From Cupriavidus basilensis (GTDB taxonomy: Bacteria > Pseudomonadota > Gammaproteobacteria > Burkholderiales > Burkholderiaceae): a stretch of 64,000 nt of DNA. The stretch is from contig NZ_CP062804.1 of assembly GCF_008801925.2 (NCBI RefSeq), positions 558,001 through 622,000 on the forward strand, in the 5' to 3' direction. Under the pieces are notes generated by a model, which made no database searches, was not told the origin of the DNA, and saw only the letters and a list, made by a program, of their open reading frames with translations. This document shows positions 26,331 through 34,752 of this stretch, piece by piece. Made by a program: the position numbers and the translations under genes. Numbering within the stretch: position 1 is the first letter of the stretch; each line of letters begins with the position of its first letter.

Positions 26331-27428
26331 CTACCCGTTGTGTTCGCCAAGCGCGGGAACGTGATCGTCGCTTGCGGGTAGCCCGAGCGAAAACCTGACC
26401 GGGAAGTTCAGCGCGATGGCGTTCTCCGCGGGCACTTCGCGCACCATGTTTCGCGCCTTGACGTGCGGGTCAGCGAAAAGCTCCCGCGCGCTGAGCGCGG
26501 GAGAGAATGGCAGGTCGAAGGGCGCGAAGACTTCCGCCCATTGCGCGAGGGACCGCGACCGGAAGATCCCCTTGAGCAGGCCGTTTACTTCCGGCTTGTG
26601 CTGCTGGCGGCCGGGCCGCGACGTGAACCGGGCATCGCGCAGCGCTGGATAATCCGCACCGATTGCCTCGCACAGGTTGAGCCAGAACTTGTTTTCCAGG
26701 ATGCCCATGGCGAGATGGCGGCCATCGCTGGTCTCGAAGAGATCGTTGTCCGGCATGACGGTTGGCGATTCGTGCGGGCGATCCTCGTACCCGCGCGCGG
26801 CCCAGGCGCCATGCGCGGTCCACGACAGGATGGCGTCATGGATCGACACATCCAGATGCTGGCCGCGTCCATGCTGCCGCGCGCTCATGACCGCCACGGC
26901 CAGCGCCAGCGCCGCATAGCCCGAGGCCGCGTAGTCGGAAACGCGCACGCGCGGCCGGGACACCTTGTCGTCCACCTGCACCGGCACGGACCAGTAACCT
27001 GCCAGCGCGAGATAGTTCAGGTCATGGCCGGCATGGTCTGCATACGGGCCGGTCTGGCCGAACCCGGACACGGAACACAGCACGATGGCCGGGTTCACTT
27101 GCGCAAGGGCGTCATAGCCCAGGCCGAGGCGCTGCATCACGCCGGGCCGGAAGCCTTCGACCACGGCGTCCGCCTCGGTCACCAGGTGCAGGAATGCCGC
27201 GCGGCCCTCGCCGGATTTCAGGTCGAGAGCGACGGATTGCTTGCCGCGATTGAACTGCGCGAACACGGCAGGCCCGAGCTGGCGGGCGGTGTCGCCCGTG
27301 CCGGGCTGTTCCACCTTGATCACCTCCGCGCCCAGCTGCATGAGCAGGGTCGTGGCGTGCGGGCCGGGCAGGAGCTGGCTGAGATCAATGATCTTGACGT
27401 CCTTCAGGCAGGACCACTCTGGCTTCAT
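26331..27428 (-). CDS. CaiB/BaiF family (class III) CoA-transferase
   Basis: A 365-residue family III CoA-transferase. The signatures are DLSQLLPGPHATTLLMQLGA at the N-terminus, VIKVEQP, LDLKSGEGRAAF and the catalytic-Asp segment GHDLNYLALAG (Asp136). It moves CoA between carboxylic acids without free acyl-anhydride. It is shorter than the roughly 400-residue CaiB but contains the core domain. The neighbours (Bug receptor 17 bases upstream, acyl-CoA dehydrogenase and ligase) place it in an acyl-CoA degradation operon. Confidence 0.9.
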   Translation of the reverse strand: MKPEWSCLKDVKIIDLSQLLPGPHATTLLMQLGAEVIKVEQPGTGDTARQLGPAVFAQFNRGKQSVALDLKSGEGRAAFLHLVTEADAVVEGFRPGVMQRLGLGYDALAQVNPAIVLCSVSGFGQTGPYADHAGHDLNYLALAGYWSVPVQVDDKVSRPRVRVSDYAASGYAALALAVAVMSARQHGRGQHLDVSIHDAILSWTAHGAWAARGYEDRPHESPTVMPDNDLFETSDGRHLAMGILENKFWLNLCEAIGADYPALRDARFTSRPGRQQHKPEVNGLLKGIFRSRSLAQWAEVFAPFDLPFSPALSARELFADPHVKARNMVREVPAENAIALNFPVRFSLGLPASDDHVPALGEHNG

Positions 27429-27445
27429 TGCCGGCTCCCGGTGCT

Positions 27446-28429
27446 TTAGCTGAAGTCGCCGTTCATGCCGATCGACTGGATCAGCTTGCCGTATCGGGCG
27501 GTATCCGCGGCCACCATGCCGTTGAACTGCGACGGCGAAGCACTGCGGCGCAATTCCCCCGCGTTGGCCTTCAACTGCGCATCCAGGCGCCCGCTGGCCT
27601 GCAACTCCGTGACCGCGGCAAAGAGCCGCTGGGTGAGTTCGGCGGGCAGGTGCGCGGGCGCGAACAGGCCGCTCCAGTTGTCCAGCACCAGGCCGGGGGG
27701 CAGGACCTCGGCAAGCGTTGGCACCTCAGGGAAATAGACGGAGCGTGTGGATGACGACACTGCCAGTGCCCGCACCTGGCCATTGCGCAGGTACTGGGTC
27801 GCGGTGCCCAGCACAGGCATGCCGAACTGGGTCTGGCCGCTGAGCATGGAGGTGATGATTTCCGTCGCGCCCTTGTAGGGGATGTGCACGGCATCGGTGC
27901 CCGTCTGATGCAGCAAGGCCTCCACCGCCAGATGCGCGATGCTGCCTTTGCCGCCCGAGCCGTAGTTGAGCTTGCCGGGCGCGCGCTTGAGCGCGGCGAT
28001 CAGGTCACCGGCGGTCTTGTATGGCGCATCGGCAGGCACGATGAGCGCGGTGGGGCCGCCGGAAATCGCCGCGATGGCGGTGAAATCGTGCGCGGGATCG
28101 TACGGCATGTTCCGGTACAGATGCACGTTGATCACATGCGTGTTCGCGAGAATGCCCAGCGTGTAGCCGTCAGCGGCGGCGCGCTTCAAGGCGCTCGCGC
28201 CGATCACGCCGCCCGCGCCGGGCATGTTCTCCACCACCAGTGGCTGGCCAAGCTTGCGGCCCAGTTCGGCTGACAGCGTGCGTGCGATGTTATCCGGCGC
28301 GCTGCCCGCCAGGAACGGGACGATCAGGCGCACGGGACGATTGGGATAGGGCGCGGCGGCGCGCACCGGCGTGAGCATGCTGCTAAGTGCGGCAGCGCCC
28401 GCGGTGGCGAGCCAGGTTCGGCGTTTCAT
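27446..28429 (-). CDS. Bug/TctC-family periplasmic solute receptor
   Basis: A 327-residue receptor. The N-terminus MKRRTWLATAGAAALS is a twin-arginine-like or Sec signal, cleaved after PVRA. The family pattern is PVRLIVPFLAGSAPDNIAR, VVENMPGAGG, YGSGGKGSIAHL and HIPYKGATE. It lies between the acyl-CoA dehydrogenase and CoA-transferase genes, which suggests that it captures the carboxylic acid activated by this operon. Confidence 0.9.
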   Translation of the reverse strand: MKRRTWLATAGAAALSSMLTPVRAAAPYPNRPVRLIVPFLAGSAPDNIARTLSAELGRKLGQPLVVENMPGAGGVIGASALKRAAADGYTLGILANTHVINVHLYRNMPYDPAHDFTAIAAISGGPTALIVPADAPYKTAGDLIAALKRAPGKLNYGSGGKGSIAHLAVEALLHQTGTDAVHIPYKGATEIITSMLSGQTQFGMPVLGTATQYLRNGQVRALAVSSSTRSVYFPEVPTLAEVLPPGLVLDNWSGLFAPAHLPAELTQRLFAAVTELQASGRLDAQLKANAGELRRSASPSQFNGMVAADTARYGKLIQSIGMNGDFS

Positions 28430-28493
28430 AGGGGTGTCTCCAGTTCTTGTTCTGCGCAGTTTGCCTGCGTCAGTCTGACCAGCCGCTGCCGGC

Positions 28494-29675
28494 TCAGGCT
28501 TTCGCCTGCATGGGTTCGAGAATCGCGCGGGCGATGGTATTGCGCTGGATCTCGCTGGTGCCGGTGAAAATCCGGAACATGCGCAGCTTGCGGAAAGCCT
28601 GCTCGACCGGATGTCCTCGCGTCACGCCCACATTGCCGTGGATCTGTACGGCTTTATCGGCTACCTCGAAACAGCGCTCGGAGATGAACAGCTTGCATGC
28701 CGCGGCCTTCACCCGAAGATCCGCGCCACTGTCCGCCAGCGCGGCGGTTTGCGCGATCATGCTCTCGCAAGCCCACAGCGCGGCGGCCATGTCCGCCAGC
28801 ATGTGCTGGATAGCCTGGAAGCGCGCAATGGGCCCGCCGAACTGGCGGCGCTGGCCGGCGTACTCCAGCGAGGACGCGTAGGCCTTGGTAGCCAGGCCCA
28901 GCATGGTGGGGCAGTGCAGCAGCCGGTTGACGTTGATGCGCGACATGCCGAGCTTGAAGCCGTTGCCTAAGCCGCCAAAGATATTGGCGCGCGGCACCCG
29001 CACATTGACGAACTCGATGTCCCCATCGATATGCTGGCCCGACATCGGCACGTACTCGGTGCTGACCTTGACGCCGGGCAGGTCCAGGTCGATCAGCACG
29101 GCCGTGATGGCCGGCGGCGAAGCGGTGGCATCGGTGACGCACATGACGATGCCAAAGTCGGCAAACGGCGCGCCGCTGATGTAGTGCTTGCGGCCGTTGA
29201 TGACGAGGTCATCGCCGTCCACCACGGCCGTGGTGGAGATGCTCTGGGCATCCGAGCCGGAATGCGGCTCGGTCAGGGCGAAGCACGTGGATTTCTCGCC
29301 CCGGATGACCGGCTGGAAGTAGCGCGCAAGCTGGTCCGGCGTGGCGTACTTGAGCATGTTGCCCACACGCGGCGGGCCGCCCAGGTCGCCCAGCACGTGC
29401 GGCGCCAGCACCGCGCCGCTGGCGGCAAGGTCCGCCTTCAGCGCGCATTGCTCGGCGATGTTCAGCCCCTTGCCGCCGAGCTCCACGGGCAGGCAGGCGG
29501 CATAGAGCCCCAGCTCGCTGGAGCGGCGCCACACGCCGCGCAGCACATCGCGCGGCCAGGCATCTTCGGACCCCAGGCCGAGCTCGCGCTCCAGCGGCAG
29601 CAGTTCCTCATGGATGTAGCGCTGAATGCTGTCGCGGGTCTCGACCAGCACGGGATTGGTCAGGTTGTCGAACAT
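28494..29675 (-). CDS. acyl-CoA dehydrogenase-family flavoprotein with atypical active site
   Basis: A 393-residue acyl-CoA dehydrogenase. FALTEPHSGSDAQ is the FAD/substrate loop and QIHGNVGVTRGHPVEQ the C-terminal FAD-binding motif. The conserved IYEGTSEIQR motif reads IFTGTSEIQR, so the usual catalytic glutamate is a threonine. The alternative glutamate position on helix G also appears changed (SRINVNRLL). Other family members relocate the base, so activity cannot be excluded. The start is 11 bases after the acyl-CoA synthetase stop. It oxidises or otherwise processes the acyl-CoA formed by its neighbour. Confidence 0.87.
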   Translation of the reverse strand: MFDNLTNPVLVETRDSIQRYIHEELLPLERELGLGSEDAWPRDVLRGVWRRSSELGLYAACLPVELGGKGLNIAEQCALKADLAASGAVLAPHVLGDLGGPPRVGNMLKYATPDQLARYFQPVIRGEKSTCFALTEPHSGSDAQSISTTAVVDGDDLVINGRKHYISGAPFADFGIVMCVTDATASPPAITAVLIDLDLPGVKVSTEYVPMSGQHIDGDIEFVNVRVPRANIFGGLGNGFKLGMSRINVNRLLHCPTMLGLATKAYASSLEYAGQRRQFGGPIARFQAIQHMLADMAAALWACESMIAQTAALADSGADLRVKAAACKLFISERCFEVADKAVQIHGNVGVTRGHPVEQAFRKLRMFRIFTGTSEIQRNTIARAILEPMQAKA

Positions 29676-29686
29676 GGTGGTTCTCC

Positions 29687-31240
29687 TTAATTCACGCGAC
29701 GGGATACGCCTTGCCAGTAAGGCTCGCGCACCAGTTTGCGAGCGAGCTTCCCGCTCGCGTTCTTAGGCAGCTCGGTGACGAAGTCGATGGTTCGCGGCGA
29801 CTTGTAATCGGCAATGCGCGCGCGGCAGTGCGCGATGAGGTCTTCCGCGGTGCCTTGCCGGCCGGGCCGCAGGGCAACGACGGCCTTGACGCTTTCGCCC
29901 CAGGTGTCGTCGGGCACGCTGATCACGCAGGCTTCCATCACGTCTGGATGCTGGTAAAGCGCGGCCTCGACCTCGGTCGGATACACATTGAAGCCGCCGG
30001 AGATGATCATGTCTTTCTTGCGGTCGACCAGGTAGATGTAGCCTTCTTCATCCACCCGGGCCAGGTCGCCGGTGCGCAGCCATCCGTCCACCAGCACTTC
30101 ACGCGTCAGTTCCGGCTCGCCCCAGTACCCGTGGAAGACATCCTCGCCGCGGATCACCAGTTCGCCGATGTCGTCGCCGGCCACTTCGCGGCCCTGCTCG
30201 TCGACCACGCGCACCTCCGTTTCGCCAAGCGCCCGTCCGCACGACGCCAGCCGCTCGGGCCGGTGCGCCAATGCGTGGGCATGATCGGCGGTGGACAGGC
30301 GGGTCACGCCCGAGGTGGACTCGCTCGCGCCATAGCCTTGCGACAGGATGGGGCCGATGCGCTCCCACGCCTCGCGGATGCGCGCGGGCGCCATCGGCGC
30401 GGCGCCGTAGGCCAGGGTCTTGAGGCTGCTCAGGTCCGCGCTGGCCAGGCTTGGCTCGGTCAGCAGCATATTGATCATGGCCGGCACCATGAACACATGG
30501 GTGAGCCGCAGCCTGGCCACCTCCGCCAGGAAATGCGCGGGCTCGAACTTGTCGAACAGCACCAGCGTTGCGCCGGTGTACAGATACGGCTGCATCAGCA
30601 TGCCGGAGGCGTGGGTGATGGGCCCGATCAGCGCCAGGCGGTCACCGGGCCGTGCCGGGTTGTCCATGCTCAGCAGCATCTTGCGCAGCGCAGCCAGGCG
30701 GTTGCCGTAGCTCTGCATGGCGGCCTTGATCTTGCCCGTGGAACCCGAGGAAAAATGCAGGACGGCGAGGTCGTCGGGCTGCGGCGTGATGTCGAGCGGC
30801 GCCGGACTCGCGCCTGCGAGCAGGGCCTCGTAGTCGCCGTAGCCGTCGGCGGGTTTGCCGATCGCGATGAACGTTTCCACTGAGGCAAAGCCAGCGGTTT
30901 GCGGCGAGTAGCTGCTATAGCCCGGTCCGGCAAACAGGATGCGCGGCGTGCAGTTCTCGGCCACATCCGATGCCTCCGCCGCCGTGAAGCGCGGATTGAG
31001 CGCGGCCTTGACCAGCCCGGCCTTGTACAGGGCGCACTCGATCTCGACCAGCTCGGGTCGGTTGCGCGACTGAATCGCCACGCGATCGCCCCGGGTGAGG
31101 CCCAGGGCCAGCAGCGCATTGGCGAGGCGGTTCGAGCGCTCGTCCAGTTCGCGATAGGTCAGCACGCGGTCGTTGTAAAGCACGGCGGCGTGATCCCCCC
31201 AATAGCGCGCCGCGCGGCGCAGGAAGAAAGCGAATCCCAT
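29687..31240 (-). CDS. AMP-forming acyl-CoA synthetase/ligase
   Basis: A 517-residue ANL-superfamily ligase. The P-loop FSSGSTGKI is at 163-171, the adenine motif is GYGASE, and the hinge is GDLARVDEEGYIYLVDRKKD. The catalytic C-terminal lysine is in PKNASGKLARK. It activates a carboxylic acid to its CoA thioester. It is the first gene of the leftward operon with the dehydrogenase, receptor and CoA-transferase, and is divergent from a LysR regulator across 100 bases. Substrate cannot be named: FadD3, feruloyl or other aromatic-acid types all share this outline. Confidence 0.9.
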   Translation of the reverse strand: MGFAFFLRRAARYWGDHAAVLYNDRVLTYRELDERSNRLANALLALGLTRGDRVAIQSRNRPELVEIECALYKAGLVKAALNPRFTAAEASDVAENCTPRILFAGPGYSSYSPQTAGFASVETFIAIGKPADGYGDYEALLAGASPAPLDITPQPDDLAVLHFSSGSTGKIKAAMQSYGNRLAALRKMLLSMDNPARPGDRLALIGPITHASGMLMQPYLYTGATLVLFDKFEPAHFLAEVARLRLTHVFMVPAMINMLLTEPSLASADLSSLKTLAYGAAPMAPARIREAWERIGPILSQGYGASESTSGVTRLSTADHAHALAHRPERLASCGRALGETEVRVVDEQGREVAGDDIGELVIRGEDVFHGYWGEPELTREVLVDGWLRTGDLARVDEEGYIYLVDRKKDMIISGGFNVYPTEVEAALYQHPDVMEACVISVPDDTWGESVKAVVALRPGRQGTAEDLIAHCRARIADYKSPRTIDFVTELPKNASGKLARKLVREPYWQGVSRRVN

Positions 31241-31340
31241 GGGTTGTCTCCTTGATGGTTCTTCGCCGTAGTCTGTAAGATGCAGGGCATCACTACAATG
31301 CTGTACCGGCTATAAAGACATAACCAACGGGAATGTCGCG

Positions 31341-32231
31341 ATGGAGACGAGAGATCTTGAATACGTGCTGGCCGTGGATGCGCACGGCGGCATCGGCCGC
31401 GCCGCGGAGTCGCTGGGCATCAGCCAGCCGGCCCTGACCAAGGCGGTGCAGCGCGTGGAAGCGCAGATCGGCCTGCCCTTGTTCGAACGCACGGCCCACG
31501 GCATGACCCCGACGCAGGCGGGCATGCAATTCATGGTGCGGGCGCGCCGCATGCGGCTGGAGTTCGACGACGCGCTCAAGGAGATGCAAGGCATCCGCAC
31601 GGGCGAGCAGGGCATGTTGCGCCTGGGCTATTCGCCTTCGATCCCCAATGCCCTGGTGCTGGACGCCTGCCGTCAGTTGCTGCGGGAGCGGCCCGTTGCC
31701 CGCTTGCGGCTGCGCCGGCTGCTGGCGCGGGACCTCATGGAGTTGCTGCTGGCGGGCGAGCTGGACCTTGCCATTGCCCCCACGCCGAGGGAGCGCGCCA
31801 GCGAGTTCGCGGTGGAAGAACTGTTCGACGACCGGCTGGTGGTGGTGGCCGATGAAGCGCACCCGCTGCAGCGCCGCCGCAAGCTGACCCTTGCGGATCT
31901 GGTGGGCCAGGACTGGCTGCTGCCCGGGCCGCATATCATCTTGCGCCAGCAGGTTGACGCGGCGTTCCGCAAGCAGGGGCTGGCCGCCCCGAACCTGCGC
32001 ATCGAGACCGATTTTGGCAGCGCCTCGCTCTTCGACCTGATGCGCGGCACGCGGATGCTGAGCATATCGGGCACGAACTCCAATGCGATGATGACCGGGC
32101 TGCGCCCGCTTGACCTGGGGCTTGAAGAGCTGGACCTGCGCCGCCGCGTGGGCGTGATCACCCGGGCCGGCGCTTATCTCTCGCCGCTCGCGCAGCGCAT
32201 GACGGCGCTGGTGCGCGAGCAAGGCGCCTGA
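31341..32231 (+). CDS. LysR-family regulator, divergent from acyl-CoA operon
   Basis: A 296-residue LysR protein with HTH (GRAAESLGISQPALTKAV) and effector domain (RLGYSPSIPNALV). Its start is 100 bases from that of the leftward acyl-CoA synthetase, so it is the likely regulator of that operon. It is convergent with the next LysR gene, leaving only nine bases between stops. Confidence 0.88.
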   Translation: METRDLEYVLAVDAHGGIGRAAESLGISQPALTKAVQRVEAQIGLPLFERTAHGMTPTQAGMQFMVRARRMRLEFDDALKEMQGIRTGEQGMLRLGYSPSIPNALVLDACRQLLRERPVARLRLRRLLARDLMELLLAGELDLAIAPTPRERASEFAVEELFDDRLVVVADEAHPLQRRRKLTLADLVGQDWLLPGPHIILRQQVDAAFRKQGLAAPNLRIETDFGSASLFDLMRGTRMLSISGTNSNAMMTGLRPLDLGLEELDLRRRVGVITRAGAYLSPLAQRMTALVREQGA

Positions 32232-32240
32232 CCTGCCCGG

Positions 32241-33176
32241 CTATGCGCCACTGTCTGGGGCCAGCGGGGCCACCGGCGTGAAAGGGGCGCGGAAATGATC
32301 GACCAGGAAATCGATGAACGCGCGCGCCCGCGCGGTCTGGTCGCGCTGGCCCGGATAGTAGACGAACAGGTCGGCCGGAGGCAGGGCGGCGCCGGGCAGC
32401 ACCAGCCGCAAGCGCCCGCTCTCCAGGTACTTGGCCAGATCCCACTCGGAGCGCATCAGGATCCCATGCCCGTCCAGCGCCCAGCCCAGGACGATGTCGC
32501 CATCGTTGCTCGACAGCGTGCCATGTACCCTGACCATCTCGCCTTGGCTTCCTGCTATGAAGCGCCATATGCCATGTGCGTCGTCGTTCTGGCGATGGAT
32601 GATGCAGCGGTGATTGGCCAACTCGGCCAGGCTCGCCGGGGTGCCATGCCGCTCAAGGTAGGCGGGTGACGCGCACAGGAAGCGCCGGTTCGACATGATG
32701 CGGCGCGCGTTGAGGCGGCCATCCGGCAGGGCGCCGAAGCGTATTGCCAGGTCGAAGCCGCTCTCCACGAGATCGATTGCCTTGTCGGTGACTTCGAACT
32801 GCACCTCCACGAACGGGTAGCGCCTGGCAAATTCGGAGACGAGCGGGGCGATGGTCGTCCGGCCGAAGCCGAGCGTGGCGTTGATGCGAAGCAGCCCGCG
32901 CGGCTCGGCACGGCTGCTGGAAATGGCATCCTCCATCTCGCGCAGATGGGCAAGGATCTGCGTGGCATGCGCAAGGTAAATCTCGCCCTCGCGCGTCAGG
33001 CTGGTGCTGCGGGTGGTGCGGTTCACCAGCCGCGCGCCAAGCCGTTCTTCCATTAGCGCGAGCCGCTTGGTGGCTGCCGGTGGCGTCAGGTTCAGCGCCC
33101 GCGCGGCGGCCGAGAGATTGCCGTGTCTCGCAATCAGCACAAAGAACTCCAGGTCCGAGGTGATATCGGTTTTCAC
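32241..33176 (-). CDS. LysR-family regulator, divergent from D-tartrate dehydratase
   Basis: A 311-residue LysR of the DsdC/CrgA-like group (HTH SAAARALNLTPPAATKRL, effector RINATLGFGRTTIAPL). The start is uncertain: GTG 33176 gives the expected N-terminus (M)KTDITSDLEFFVLIA but has no clear ribosome site. An ATG at 33293 with a GAGG site would add 39 residues and would cross the divergent promoter region. It faces the D-tartrate dehydratase gene and probably controls it. Confidence 0.83.
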   Translation of the reverse strand: MKTDITSDLEFFVLIARHGNLSAAARALNLTPPAATKRLALMEERLGARLVNRTTRSTSLTREGEIYLAHATQILAHLREMEDAISSSRAEPRGLLRINATLGFGRTTIAPLVSEFARRYPFVEVQFEVTDKAIDLVESGFDLAIRFGALPDGRLNARRIMSNRRFLCASPAYLERHGTPASLAELANHRCIIHRQNDDAHGIWRFIAGSQGEMVRVHGTLSSNDGDIVLGWALDGHGILMRSEWDLAKYLESGRLRLVLPGAALPPADLFVYYPGQRDQTARARAFIDFLVDHFRAPFTPVAPLAPDSGA

Positions 33177-33368
33177 TGATGGAGAAGAGTGATGGGTATC
33201 CCGGTGGATTCTAAGCCGGTTTTTGCCGCCAGGAGCCGCACCAGTATTAACCATAAGTGAATAGTGAAATGCGTTCTGGCGAAACTCAGCCATGCGCCGC
33301 CTCGCTACGCTGGAGCCTTCCTACCACTCAGCGCACGCACCGCGTGCCACGCTCCAGGAGACGCTCCA

Positions 33369-34535
33369 ATGAACATCGTGGAAATTCGCGAGAAGACGGT
33401 GCCCATCAGCTCGCCGATCCGCAACGCCTATATCGACTTCAGCAAGATGACGCTGAGCCTCGTCGCCGTGGTGACCGACGTCATCCGCGATGGCAAGCCC
33501 GTCATCGGCTATGGCTTCAATTCCAATGGCCGTTATGGGCAGGGGCTGCTGATGCGCGAGCGGTTCATCCCGCGCGTGCTCGAGGCGGACCCCGCAACCC
33601 TCATCGACGACAACGGCACCAACCTCGATCCCCACAAGATCTGGGCGGCAATGTTTACCAACGAGAAACCGGGCGGCCACGGCGAGCGCTCGGTGGCGAT
33701 CGGCACCATCGACATGGCGGTGTGGGATGCGGTGGCAAAGATCGAGGGCAAGCCGCTGTTCCAGTTGCTGGCCGAGCGCTACGGCGACGGCAAGCCGCAG
33801 CGCAAGATCTTCGTCTACGCGGCGGGCGGCTACTATTACCCGGGCCAGGACCACGGCAAGCTCAAGGATGAGATGCGCAGCTATATTGATCGCGGCTATA
33901 CGGTGGTCAAGAAGAAGATCGGCGGCGCCTCGCTCGACGAGGACCTGCGCCGCATCGACTCGATTCTCAGCGTGCTGCAGGATGGCCAGAAACTCGCCGT
34001 GGATGCCAACGGGCGCTTCGACCTGGACACCGCGATACGGTATGCGAAAGCCCTCTCGCAATACGATCTGTTCTGGTACGAGGAGCCGGGCGATCCGCTC
34101 GATTTCGAGCTGCAGGCCACGCTGCGCAACTACTACGACAAGCCGATGGCAACGGGCGAGGACCTGTTCTCCATGCAGGACGCGCGCAACCTGATCCGCT
34201 ATGGCGGCATGCGTCCCGACCGGGACTGGCTGCAGTTCGACTGCGCGCTGAGCTACGGCCTGGTGGAGTACCTGCGCACGCTGGACATGTTGTCTGGGCA
34301 CGGCTGGTCGCGCACGCGCTGCATTCCGCATGGCGGCCACCAGATGTCGCTCAATATCGCGGCCGGGCTTGGCCTTGGCGGCAACGAGTCCTATCCGGAC
34401 CTGTTCCAGCCCTACGGCGGCTTTCCCGATGGCGTGAAGGTCGATAACGGCTACATCACCATGCCGGACTTGCCGGGCATCGGCTTCGAAGGCAAGGCCG
34501 ACCTGTATCGCGCCATGCAGGCACTGGCGGGCTGA
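33369..34535 (+). CDS. tarD: D(-)-tartrate dehydratase (enolase superfamily)
   Basis: A 388-residue enolase-superfamily dehydratase matching D-tartrate dehydratase in length and motif layout. VVKKKIGG puts the base Lys183 in the K-x-K position; metal ligands are at Asp212 (VDANGR), Glu238/239 (YEEPG) and Glu264 (TGEDLF). The general acid-base His321 lies in IPHGGHQ with Asp291 (FDCAL). These positions are one residue short of those in the Bradyrhizobium enzyme. It converts D-tartrate to oxaloacetate. ATG 33369 has AGGAG eight bases upstream. It is a stand-alone gene with a divergent LysR regulator. Confidence 0.92.
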   Translation: MNIVEIREKTVPISSPIRNAYIDFSKMTLSLVAVVTDVIRDGKPVIGYGFNSNGRYGQGLLMRERFIPRVLEADPATLIDDNGTNLDPHKIWAAMFTNEKPGGHGERSVAIGTIDMAVWDAVAKIEGKPLFQLLAERYGDGKPQRKIFVYAAGGYYYPGQDHGKLKDEMRSYIDRGYTVVKKKIGGASLDEDLRRIDSILSVLQDGQKLAVDANGRFDLDTAIRYAKALSQYDLFWYEEPGDPLDFELQATLRNYYDKPMATGEDLFSMQDARNLIRYGGMRPDRDWLQFDCALSYGLVEYLRTLDMLSGHGWSRTRCIPHGGHQMSLNIAAGLGLGGNESYPDLFQPYGGFPDGVKVDNGYITMPDLPGIGFEGKADLYRAMQALAG

Positions 34536-34543
34536 TGACAGTC

Positions 34544-34567
34544 CATAGGCCGGCTTGCCGGCCTATG
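34544..34567. terminator. strong perfect hairpin after tartrate dehydratase gene
   Basis: CATAGGCCGGC-TT-GCCGGCCTATG is a perfect 11-bp stem with a 2-base spacer, starting nine bases after the stop codon. This is the strongest single hairpin of this type in the window. It should end transcription of the dehydratase gene, although no T-tract follows. Confidence 0.6.
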
Positions 34568-34641
34568 TTGCGTACAGAGTACAAATCCTTGGGAAATTTC
34601 TGACTGTCGTTGAGTTGGCATCCTGCTTTGTGATAAAAAGC

Positions 34642-34668
34642 GAATCATTCTCATTTTCATTAGCATTA
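34642..34668. promoter_or_regulatory. Fur-box-like site upstream of TonB-dependent receptor
   Basis: On the reverse strand the stretch reads AATGAAAATGAGAATGATTC, an array of NAT/AATGA hexamers typical of Fur boxes. It lies about 85 bases before the receptor start in a locally AT-rich region, close to a possible -10 (TGATAA, 34631-34636). Iron repression of the receptor is the expected outcome. Confidence 0.65.
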
Positions 34669-34752
34669 TTATTTGAGAATGACTTGGCGCTTCGCACCAC
34701 ACTGCAGCCCAGGTTTCCGCCAGACCCAACCTTCCCAAGGACGTTTCCGCCG

